A stretch of 11,618 bases of DNA, taken from positions 1 through 11,618 of the forward strand of contig JBDNHZ010000375.1 of NCBI GenBank assembly GCA_041688515.1, in the 5' to 3' direction. Both the position numbers and the translations under genes were made by a program. Under the pieces are notes generated by a model. It was not told the DNA's origin, made no database searches, and was given only the letters and a program-made list of their open reading frames with translations. Shown one piece after another: positions 1 through 6,411 of the stretch (positions are counted from its first letter, which is position 1; the number at the start of each line of letters is the position of its first letter). The DNA is from UBA6176 sp041688515. GTDB lineage: Bacteria; Verrucomicrobiota; Verrucomicrobiia; Limisphaerales; UBA9464.

Positions 1-1045
1 CCATGTCGGTGACCTCCTCGGGCCGCTCATCAATCAGGAGGATGATGAGGTGGGACTCCTTGTTGTTGTGCAGGATGGCGTTGGCCAGCTTCTGCATCAG
101 CACGGTCTTGCCGGTGCGGGGCGGGGCGACGATCAGGCCGCGCGTGCCCTTGCCGATGGGGCAGATCAGATCGACGACACGGGTGCTGAGTTCGTCCGGG
201 GAAGTCTCAAGCAGGAACCGCTTCTGGGGGAAGAGCGGGGTCAAGTTCTCGAAGTGGGTCTTCTCCTTGGCGATGTCGGGATCCAGGTTGGCGACCTTCT
301 CGACGCGCAGCAGCGCGTAGAACTTTTCCTTGTCCTTGGGCGGCCGGACCTGGCCTTCGACGTCGTCCCCGGTCTGGAGGTCGAAGCGCCGGATCTGCGA
401 CGGAGAGACGTAGATGTCCTCTGGGCAGGGCAGGTAATTGAATGCCGGGGACCGAAGGAAGCCGAAGCCCTCGGGCATGACCTCCAGAATGCCGCGGGTG
501 TAGATCGTGCCGCCGGCCTGGAGGTTTCGCTGGACGATCTGGAAGATGATCTCCTGGCGCTTGAGCGTGCCGTAGTTCTCGATCCCGAATTCCTTGGCCA
601 CCTCGCTCAGGGGCGTGATCGGCATCGGCTGTAACTCGTGCAGATGGATCGTCCGGGGCGAGACCTTGAACTCAGGAACGACCGGAGCCGGGGGCGCGGG
701 CGTATCCTCGTTGGGATTCTCCATCCGTTCCCGGGGGCGCGGCGTGGATTTGAGGACCAGGGGGGCTTCGTCTTCGAGATCCGGGGAAAGTGGTGCGTCT
801 TCAAACCGCTCCACCGGGGCGAGGTCGGCTTCCGGAGTGGGTACAGGAACCTCGACGGCCTCCGCGGGTTTCGCACTTCGGGCAGGGGCACGGCGGCCCT
901 TGGTTGGCTTCGGAGCCGGGGTGGGGGCGGCGGGCGGCGGGACCTTAACCGCAGCGACAACGGGTTCGGATTCCTCTTCGGCCGCCGCTTTGCGGGGCGC
1001 ACGGGCCTTCTTGGGCGCCGTGACTTCTTTGGGTGCTCTTGCCAT
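1..1045 (-). CDS. rho: Transcription termination factor Rho (partial; C-terminus beyond the left edge)
   Basis: Rho is the hexameric RNA-dependent ATPase/helicase that loads on nascent RNA and ends transcription. The minus strand reads open from ATG at 1045-1043 to the window edge, giving 348 residues. Residues 1 to about 133 are a low-complexity extension rich in Ala, Pro, Lys, Arg and Glu that E. coli Rho lacks. The N-terminal helical domain starts near H134 (HLHELQPMPITPLSEVAKEF). The cold-shock-like RNA-binding domain follows, with GFGFLRS at 193-199 and then the Rho signature DIYVSPSQIRRFDLQTGD. The Walker A motif APPRTGKT is at 307-314 and the Walker B region LLIDERPEEVTDM at 336-348, where the window stops. 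Compared with E. coli Rho, roughly 145 C-terminal residues (Q-loop, R-loop, arginine finger) lie outside. No clear Shine-Dalgarno precedes the start. It is divergent from glnD. Identity is very secure; the start is the first in-frame ATG and is likely but unproven. Confidence 0.97.
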   Translation of the reverse strand, partial: MARAPKEVTAPKKARAPRKAAAEEESEPVVAAVKVPPPAAPTPAPKPTKGRRAPARSAKPAEAVEVPVPTPEADLAPVERFEDAPLSPDLEDEAPLVLKSTPRPRERMENPNEDTPAPPAPVVPEFKVSPRTIHLHELQPMPITPLSEVAKEFGIENYGTLKRQEIIFQIVQRNLQAGGTIYTRGILEVMPEGFGFLRSPAFNYLPCPEDIYVSPSQIRRFDLQTGDDVEGQVRPPKDKEKFYALLRVEKVANLDPDIAKEKTHFENLTPLFPQKRFLLETSPDELSTRVVDLICPIGKGTRGLIVAPPRTGKTVLMQKLANAILHNNKESHLIILLIDERPEEVTDM

Positions 1046-1475
1046 GGATGAAAGTAGTCGTGTTTCGCTGTCGCCTGTGAACAGGGCCTCCTGATGTCGA
1101 AGCGGCGGATTACCTTCGGGGGAATTCACCGGCAAGGGGGAGAGCGAAGTCCGGGCTGGAACCGTTGGAGGTGAACCCGTGGACGACAGGGGCAACATGA
1201 AGGGCCGAGGAGGGCGTGCAAACAGAAATTTTCCCGGAGTTCAGGGCAGATCATTTCCTCAGCTTGGCCGCTCGTGGGACCGCGGGTGTCCTCGCCCGCC
1301 TTGCTCCAGGAGGGCGAGTTCCGCGAGTCCGAAGCTTTGCGTATCCGGCACGGGGACTCGTGGAACTCGTCCCTCCGAGGCGGGCCCGCCACTCGTGGCC
1401 GCGCACCGCAGTCCTTCCCGGTCCTGCAAATCCGGTGCTGCACATCCGAGGGCGACTCGGGCAGGGTCTGCCCGG
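1046..1475. other. Divergent rho/glnD intergenic region with repeats
   Basis: These 430 bases separate the divergent starts of rho and glnD, so promoters for both should lie here, but I see no convincing -35/-10 pair. The space from about 1277 to 1390 is occupied by palindromic repeats listed separately. The glnD frame stays open upstream to a GTG at 1179 that has GGAGG at 1167-1171, a good Shine-Dalgarno spacing. However, the 99 residues this would add are Arg/Ser/Pro/Gly-rich, run straight through the repeat palindrome and resemble no GlnD N-terminus. I therefore treat the stretch as non-coding, with the caveat that translation from 1179 cannot be excluded from sequence alone. Confidence 0.7.
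1309..1376. repeat. REP-like palindrome, copy 1 (upstream of glnD)
   Basis: The left arm at 1309-1330 begins GGAGGGCGAGTTCCGCGAGT. The right arm at 1354-1376 begins GGACTCGTGGAACTCGTCCC. The arms are near-perfect reverse complements around a 23-base loop; one arm has lost a single base relative to copy 2. The right arm plus the next two bases (1354-1378) are identical to 5314-5338 downstream of dus. The palindrome is itself flanked by complementary heptamers, GCCCGCC (1294-1300) and GGCGGGC (1379-1385), and the latter is part of a perfect 12-base palindrome at 1379-1390. Such structures are typical of dispersed REP elements mobilised by TnpA_REP/RAYT transposases; no such gene is in this window. 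Confidence 0.85.
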
Positions 1476-1478
1476 GTG
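1458..1478 (+). promoter_or_regulatory. Hairpin abutting the glnD start codon
   Basis: CGGGCAG (1458-1464) and CTGCCCG (1468-1474) form a perfect 7-bp stem around the loop GGT, ending one base before the GTG at 1476. The only purine-rich stretch able to act as a Shine-Dalgarno (CAGGG, 1462-1466) lies in the 5' strand and loop, so the fold would hide it. The hairpin is seen directly; a translational role is inference, and a GC-rich stem this short can occur by chance or be a repeat remnant. Confidence 0.35.
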
Positions 1479-4205
1479 AATCAGCTGATTGCCAAGATCG
1501 AGGAAAACGCGCGGCGCCGTCTGGTGCTCCCGCCGTTGAGCAAGCCCTCGGAGGAACTGCCGCGCTACCGGCAGTTCCTCAAGGTCGAATCGCATCGGTT
1601 GAAGATCCTGCACCGCGGCGGTGCGGGCGGTTTGGTCGTCTGTCAGGGACGGTCGGCCATGATGGATGTCCTGGTGCGCTATGTGTGGGAGTCGGTTCAG
1701 CGGGCGTTTCCGGCACGGGGATTGGAACCCCGGGTAGCCCTCGTTGCTTTCGGAGGGTACGGACGCGGGGAACTGAATCCGTGGTCGGACATCGACCTGA
1801 TGTTCCTGCACGCCGGCGGATCCGATCTCTCGGTGGAACGGCAGAAGGTTCTTGCCGATTGGACGAGCGGGTTGCTGTACACCCTGTGGGATATCGGGCT
1901 GAAGGTCGGGCATGCCGTTCGGACCGTGGAGGACTGCGTGGAGGTGGCCAACGGCGACATGCAGTCGAAGACCTCCTTGCTGGAAGCGCGCCGGGTGGCC
2001 GGGGACGAGAAGCTGTTCCATGACTTCGCGTCCTCTTTCCAGGCCCGGTGCGTGGAGGGCCATGCGGAGGAGTACATCCGGCAGCGCCTCGAAGATCAGC
2101 GGGTGCGCCGGCAGAAGTATGGTAATTCACCGGCGCTGCAGGAGCCCAATATCAAGAACGGGGTGGGCGGACTGCGCGATTACCAGAATCTGCTCTGGAT
2201 GGCCTATTTTCAGGAAGGCTCGCGGACGCTCGAGGAGTTGCAGTCCCGGGATCTGCTTGGTTCACCGGAGCGAAAGCAGTTGGAGGCGGCCTATGACTTT
2301 CTCTTGTGGACCCGGACCGAGCTGCATCACGTGGCCGGAAGGGCGGTGGATGTGCTGGCGGCCAACGTGAAGCCGGCGGTGGCACTCGGACTCGGTTACA
2401 GTGAGCGGTCGCCCCGGGCGCGGGTGGAGCGCTTCATGCGCGATTACTACACCCATGCCCGCAATATCTACCTCATCACCCGGACTCTGGAGCAGCGGAT
2501 GGCCCTGGGGCGGGAGCCCTCATCGGCATCGACGGCTCCGATGCCAGGGGCTCAGTTCGATGGGTTCCGGGTGGTGGATGGTCAATTGCGCCACGTTTAC
2601 AAGACGGCGTTGCGCGATGATCCGCGGCGCTTCCTGCGGGCGTTCCTTCATTGCCAGCAGCGGGGCCTCGCCTTGCACCCGGACCTGGCGCAGTTGATGC
2701 GCCAGCAGTTGCAGATCCTGGACCGGAGCTTCCTCGCGGACCGGCACAATCACGCGACTTTCCTCGAAATTCTCAATCAGAGGGGCAACGTGGCGGCGCA
2801 TCTCCGCGCCATGCACGAGGTGGGATTCCTCGGCAAGTTCATCCCGGAATTCGGCAAGTTGACCAACCTGGTCCAGCACGAGTTCTACCACCAGTACGCG
2901 GTGGATGAACACACGCTGACCTGCGTGGAGAAGGTCGATCAGGTCTGGAACGCCACCGAGCGGCCGTACCGCAATTACACGGATGTTTTCCGGGCCCTGG
3001 AGCGGCCCTTCGTCCTCTATCTGGCCCTGCTGCTGCATGATGCCGGAAAGGCAGCCGGCACGGGTCACCACGAGATCGTGGGCGGCGAGTTGGCGATGAA
3101 GGTTTCCCGTCGGCTGAAGCTGGATGCGGGTACCACCGATTCGCTCCGGCGCATCATCGAATTGCACCTGCTGATGGTGCAGGTCTCCCAGCGCCGCGAT
3201 CTGGAGGACGCCGGGGTCATCGCCGAGTTCTCGCGGGCGGTGGGCAGCTTTGAAAATCTGATGCTGCTGGCGCTGCATACCTTCGCCGATTCGATGGGGA
3301 CCAGCGACACCCTCTGGAACGGTTTCAAGGATTCGCTCCTGTGGACGCTGTACCACAAGGCGGAGGCGGTCATGACCGGGGCGACCGAGTTTATCCAGGC
3401 CCAGCGTGCCGTGCTCGAACGTCAGCGCGGGCAGGTGAGGTCGCTCCTGCCGAAGACGTTCGCTCCCGATGAGGTGGACGCCCATTTCGAAGGGCTGCCG
3501 CCGCGCTACTTTCAACTGCACAGCGCACGGGACATCGTCCGGGACCTGACGCTCGCGCACCGTTTCATGCACCTGCAATTGACCGAGGCGGAGCGGTCCC
3601 TTGAGCCGGTGGTGGCCTGGCAGGAGGAACGGGATCGTGGCTACGCGGCGGTACACGTCTGTACCTGGGATCGGGCCGGGTTGTTTGCCAAGGTGGCCGG
3701 GGCGTTGACCGCCGCCGGACTGAACATCTTCGGGGCGCAGATCTTCACCCGTCAGGATGGGATTGTACTGGATACATTCTACGTGGCCGAGGCGCGTACC
3801 GGGGTCATTCCCGCCGAAGAAGTGCGGGATCGGTTTGAGAAAATCCTGCTCCAGGTGCTCACCGCGGCCTTTGATCTCGATCGCGCCATCTCGCAGGCGC
3901 CGCGATACCCTTCGCTGTTCCGGGCCGATGGCGAACGCATGCCGATGAAGGTGCGGGTCGACAATGCCGCATCGCCCAGGGCGACGGTGATTGATCTGGA
4001 GGCGGAGGATCGTATGGGTCTCCTTTACCGGGTCTCCCGGCAGCTTTACGGGCTGGGTCTTTCGATCGCCCTGGCCCGCATCAGCACGGAGCGGGGGATG
4101 GTGTTGGACACGTTTTACGTGACCGACGTGGAGGGAGAGAAGATCACGGATGAGTCCAGGCTCGCCCGGATCGAACCCGAACTGCTCCGGGCGTTGGCTG
4201 GGTAA
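1476..4205 (+). CDS. glnD: Bifunctional [protein-PII] uridylyltransferase / uridylyl-removing enzyme GlnD
   Basis: GlnD is the cytoplasmic glutamine sensor that uridylylates PII proteins when glutamine is low and removes UMP when it is high, setting glutamine synthetase activity and nitrogen gene expression. The 909-residue product has the full family order. The nucleotidyltransferase domain carries GGYGRGELNPWSDIDLMF, with metal-binding D105 and D107. GlnD-type helical/linker regions follow (NIKNGVGGLRDYQNL). The HD hydrolase domain carries LLLHDAGKA, with H521-D522, and the downstream TGHHE. Two C-terminal ACT domains lie at about 726-795 (DRAGLFAKVAGAL...LDTFYV) and 838-907 (DRMGLLYRVSRQL...LDTFYV). 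Length fits the family (about 850-930). I chose GTG 1476 because sequence upstream is repeat-derived and unlike GlnD; GTG 1179 would add 99 unlikely residues. Its TAA overlaps the dus ATG by one base, implying translational coupling. No PII gene is in the window. Confidence 0.95.
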   Translation: MNQLIAKIEENARRRLVLPPLSKPSEELPRYRQFLKVESHRLKILHRGGAGGLVVCQGRSAMMDVLVRYVWESVQRAFPARGLEPRVALVAFGGYGRGELNPWSDIDLMFLHAGGSDLSVERQKVLADWTSGLLYTLWDIGLKVGHAVRTVEDCVEVANGDMQSKTSLLEARRVAGDEKLFHDFASSFQARCVEGHAEEYIRQRLEDQRVRRQKYGNSPALQEPNIKNGVGGLRDYQNLLWMAYFQEGSRTLEELQSRDLLGSPERKQLEAAYDFLLWTRTELHHVAGRAVDVLAANVKPAVALGLGYSERSPRARVERFMRDYYTHARNIYLITRTLEQRMALGREPSSASTAPMPGAQFDGFRVVDGQLRHVYKTALRDDPRRFLRAFLHCQQRGLALHPDLAQLMRQQLQILDRSFLADRHNHATFLEILNQRGNVAAHLRAMHEVGFLGKFIPEFGKLTNLVQHEFYHQYAVDEHTLTCVEKVDQVWNATERPYRNYTDVFRALERPFVLYLALLLHDAGKAAGTGHHEIVGGELAMKVSRRLKLDAGTTDSLRRIIELHLLMVQVSQRRDLEDAGVIAEFSRAVGSFENLMLLALHTFADSMGTSDTLWNGFKDSLLWTLYHKAEAVMTGATEFIQAQRAVLERQRGQVRSLLPKTFAPDEVDAHFEGLPPRYFQLHSARDIVRDLTLAHRFMHLQLTEAERSLEPVVAWQEERDRGYAAVHVCTWDRAGLFAKVAGALTAAGLNIFGAQIFTRQDGIVLDTFYVAEARTGVIPAEEVRDRFEKILLQVLTAAFDLDRAISQAPRYPSLFRADGERMPMKVRVDNAASPRATVIDLEAEDRMGLLYRVSRQLYGLGLSIALARISTERGMVLDTFYVTDVEGEKITDESRLARIEPELLRALAG

Positions 4206-5302
4206 TGCAGGATTCCGGCGTGAGCACCCCTGTTTCCCAGTTCGATGCCGCCCTGCAAGGGGTTGAGCCGGTCTTGGCGCTGGCTCCCATGCAGGACGTC
4301 ACGGACCTGCCGTTCTGGCGGCTGTTGTCCCGGTATGGCGGGCCAGACGTGTACTGGACCGAATACTCCCGGGTTCATGCCACCAGCACGCTCGAAAAGG
4401 CCATCGTCCGCGCCATCCGTGAGAATCCCACCGGACGTCCCGCCATCGCCCAATTGATCGGAAATGACCCGGAGTCGCTGGTGCGGGCGGCGAAAGAACT
4501 CGAGCAGATGCCCATCGCTGCGGTGGATCTCAATCTCGGGTGCCCCGCTCCGGTCGTGTACCGCAAATGCGCCGGCGGCGGGTTGCTGCGGGAACCCCGA
4601 CGGATCGACTCGCTTCTGGGGGCGCTGCGCGACGCGATCACCCGGGTCCGCTTCACGGTGAAGACGCGGCTCGGTTTCGCCGATGACTCCGGTTGGGATG
4701 AGTTGTTGGCCGTCTTCGCCCGGCATCGGATCGATCTCCTGACGGTTCACGGACGCACGGTCGCGGACATGTACCGGACCGAGGTAAAGTACGGTCTGAT
4801 CGGTCGGGCGGTGCAGGCCGTGAGTTGCCCCGTGCTGGCCAATGGCAATGTCTGGTCACCGGAGCGGGCGTCGGAGGTGCTGGAGGTCACCGGAGCCCGC
4901 GGTTTGATGATCGGGCGAGGGTGTATTCGGAATCCGTGGCTGTTTGAACAGATCCGGGCACACCGGGCGGGGAGAGAACCGGTGCTTCCGACCGGACGCG
5001 AGGTGCTGGCCTACGTCGAGGCGCTCTACGAGGAGACCATTCCCTTCGGCGAGTTCCGCGAGCGCCTCCAGGTGGAGAAGATGAAGAAGTACATGAACTT
5101 CCTCGGGGAAGGGGTCGAGGATCCGGCCAGCTTCCTCCACTGGATCCGGCGGGCAGAGGATCGGGCCGGCTTTTTCGCCATCTGCCGCGATCATCTGGAT
5201 CACGATCGCCCGATGCGATTGGTTCCTCCCGGAAGAGCAAGCATCGGAGGGACGAGCATCGGAGGGACGAGCATCGGAGGGACGAGCTCCGCGAGTCCCT
5301 GA
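4205..5302 (+). CDS. dus: tRNA-dihydrouridine synthase family protein
   Basis: This is an FMN-dependent, NADPH-using enzyme that reduces specific uridines in the tRNA D-loop to dihydrouridine. The 365-residue product shows the Dus TIM barrel: an N-terminal LAPMQDVTD, the catalytic-cysteine motif LNLGCPAPVVYRKCAGGGLL with C113, the FMN/phosphate-side lysine in FTVKTRLGF (K153), TVHGRT around H182, LANGNV at 211-216 and the FMN-phosphate motif MIGRGCIRNPW with G237-R238. ATG 4205 shares its A with the glnD stop codon (TAATG), so the pair is probably coupled; GTG 4220 is a possible alternative start. The last 20 residues are odd: SIGGT three times (346-360), then SSASP. They are encoded by a 15-bp tandem repeat and the left arm of a REP palindrome, which also provides the TGA. 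The natural family C-terminus probably ended near residue 340. The DusA/B/C subclass is not assigned, so the substrate position is unknown. Confidence 0.93.
   Translation: MQDSGVSTPVSQFDAALQGVEPVLALAPMQDVTDLPFWRLLSRYGGPDVYWTEYSRVHATSTLEKAIVRAIRENPTGRPAIAQLIGNDPESLVRAAKELEQMPIAAVDLNLGCPAPVVYRKCAGGGLLREPRRIDSLLGALRDAITRVRFTVKTRLGFADDSGWDELLAVFARHRIDLLTVHGRTVADMYRTEVKYGLIGRAVQAVSCPVLANGNVWSPERASEVLEVTGARGLMIGRGCIRNPWLFEQIRAHRAGREPVLPTGREVLAYVEALYEETIPFGEFRERLQVEKMKKYMNFLGEGVEDPASFLHWIRRAEDRAGFFAICRDHLDHDRPMRLVPPGRASIGGTSIGGTSIGGTSSASP
5240..5284 (+). repeat. Three exact 15-bp tandem repeats inside the end of dus
   Basis: AGCATCGGAGGGACG occurs three times without mismatch at 5240-5254, 5255-5269 and 5270-5284, followed by the related AGCTCCGCG. 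Each unit contains GGAGGGACGAGC, the outer part of the REP left arm, so the array looks like local expansion of the repeat's edge. As 15 is a multiple of three the dus frame is kept, and each copy adds Ser-Ile-Gly-Gly-Thr. Confidence 0.95.
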
Positions 5303-5336
5303 CCTCCGTACAAGGACTCGTGGAACTCGTCCCTCC
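5276..5336. repeat. REP-like palindrome, copy 2 (over the dus stop codon)
   Basis: The left arm 5276-5298 (starting GGAGGGACGAGCTCCGCGAG) and the right arm 5314-5336 (starting GGACTCGTGGAACTCGTCCC) are reverse complements over 23 bases with two mismatches, around a 15-base loop (5299-5313). The right arm is identical to that of copy 1. The dus TGA is at 5300-5302, at the start of the loop. A hairpin this strong just past a stop codon could also help stop or stabilise the glnD-dus transcript, but there is no U-tract after it, so it is not called a terminator. Confidence 0.9.
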
Positions 5337-5397
5337 GAACGACGCCGGGACGATGCGGCGGACAGGGCGGCTCGCCAGCGCGGATCAGCCTCGAAAC

Positions 5398-5753
5398 CGG
5401 AGTTGGGGATCCGCAGCGGGCGCAGATTCCGCAGATGGGGAGGCCCTTTGGCAGGTGCGGAGCACCGAAGGAGTGTCGCCCACAGCGGCAGCTGTGGGTT
5501 GAAGGATCCCTGACGCAAAAGGAGTCCCGGAGGGGCGAAGGATGCGTGTTTCCTCCGCCCCTCCGGGGCTGCCGTGTGTCTCTGCAACGGGTGACCCACA
5601 GCTCCCGCTCTGGGCGACACTCCCACGCCGCTCCGCGGCTAGGAAAGCGGGAACCGCCTCCCCATTCCCGGGGGCAGTGTCAGAGCTCGTCCGGTGACGA
5701 CAAGCCAGCGAGAAATCGCTTGGTTATCTGCGCCATCTGCGGTTGGAACTCCG
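5398..5753. repeat. Outer imperfect inverted repeats flanking the palindromic element
   Basis: The segment 5398-5427 (CGGAGTT, CCGCAG and GCGCAGAT blocks in order) matches the reverse complement of 5726-5753, which has the same blocks in the same order with short differing spacers between them. They face each other about 300 bases apart and enclose the stronger inverted repeat at 5470-5623. The match is imperfect and the motif looks like a dispersed genomic repeat, so it may be two independent copies rather than true ends of one element. Confidence 0.5.
5470..5623. repeat. Nested palindrome: 30-nt inverted repeats around an inner hairpin
   Basis: Arms 5470-5499 and 5594-5623 are reverse complements at 28 of 30 positions. 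Between them lies a second palindrome, 5523-5542 against 5551-5570 (18 of 20 paired, loop TGCGTGTT). Each outer arm can also fold alone: 5479-5486/5491-5498 is a perfect 8-bp stem with loop GGCA, and 5595-5602/5607-5614 pairs at 7 of 8. The 154-bp unit has no coding potential I can recognise. Its form fits a REP doublet/BIME-like or MITE-like element; without other genomic copies its class cannot be fixed. Confidence 0.85.
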
Positions 5754-5773
5754 TTCTCCAGGTTCAACCGCAC

Positions 5774-6407
5774 TCAGCAACCCGGTTGCTGCATCGATTG
5801 AGTGGCCCGGGCGAACGTAAACCCCAGGCTGGCCCCGAAGCCAAGTCCGTAGAAGAGTCCCCAACTCAGCTTTGCAAGGGTGCCGATCTGGGACTTTGAG
5901 AGCGCCGGGAAGGTTTCGATCCAGGAAGGGCCGGTCAGCCACTTCACGGACGCGTCGCCAAGGAAGTACCCGGCGGAGTGCGTTGCGACCAGGACCAGAA
6001 AGCTCGCCGTCGGAGCCCGGGGACGCCCCAGCAGGGTGCAGACGATGACGGCGAAAGAGGAGGCAGCCCAGCGCCGACCCGATCCATTCGCCCGTCTTGT
6101 TGCGCCAAAGGAACCAGGCAGCGCTCCAGCCAACGGCATAGGCGAGGAAGGCCGGAAGGAAGGCGATCTGGAATCGTCGATAAGCCCTCGGCCCGGGAAT
6201 CAACGGATGCAACCAGGCACCAGAAAGACCGAGAAACATCGCCGCAATCGCGACGTGAAGTCCGACCTCTCCCACTGTCCGGTAGAACCAACGGCCGACG
6301 AAGGCCCACCCGGACAAAGCCGGCAAGGTTGATCCCGGCAAATGCCCTGGCGCCGCGGAATACGGCGGCTCCCAGGCCATGGGCGACGGGTCGCCCGGTG
6401 GATTCAT
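5774..6407 (-). pseudogene. Small multi-pass membrane protein, frame broken near 6053
   Basis: I do not recognise the family. On the minus strand, ATG 6407-6405 opens a frame with hydrophobic helices at about residues 47-64 (GLHVAIAAMFLGLSGAW) and 80-101 (FLPAFLAYAVGWSAAWFLW), reaching GCLLF at residue 118. From there that frame loses membrane character, while the neighbouring frame, entered by skipping one base at about 6053, continues AVIVCTLLG, then SFLVLVATHSAGYFLGDASV and LSWGLFYGLGFGASLGFTFA, to TGA at 5776-5774. Joined, this gives about 210 residues and five helices, the third being complete only across the junction (GSALGCLLF plus AVIVCTLLG). That argues for a single-base insertion, by mutation or sequencing/assembly error, in CTCCTCTTTCGCC. 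An overlapping ATG at 6411, in the third frame, offers another possible N-terminus. No Shine-Dalgarno is evident. Confidence 0.7.
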
Positions 6408-6411
6408 TCAT

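Larger units (their letters stand above)
5303..5773. other. Gene-free, repeat-filled stretch between dus and the membrane-protein gene
   Basis: The 471 bases between the dus stop and the stop of the minus-strand membrane gene contain open frames only by virtue of high GC, and none looks like a protein. The sequence is instead taken up by the REP copy 2 right arm, a nested set of inverted repeats (5398-5753, listed separately) and a small stem AGCGA-GAAA-TCGCT at 5707-5720 closed by a GNRA-type tetraloop. The two flanking genes converge here, yet no classical stem-plus-T-tract terminator is visible. Confidence 0.75.

Noticed and set aside
594..1094. Plus-strand Ser/Gly/Arg-rich frames over the left end
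   Set aside because: They are antisense to the low-complexity start of Rho, and their composition simply reflects its complement.
2520..3656. Long minus-strand frame (378 codons) inside glnD
   Set aside because: It overlaps the conserved GlnD HD region on the other strand and has no recognisable family motif; a codon-bias shadow.
5240..5338. Tandem units and palindrome as a CRISPR array
   Set aside because: The units are 15 bp, directly abutting without spacers and in frame within dus; no cas gene is present.
4856..5626. Minus-strand 256-codon frame across the end of dus and the repeats
   Set aside because: It is made of antisense dus plus translated REP elements; such repeat-translated products are recurrent annotation artefacts.
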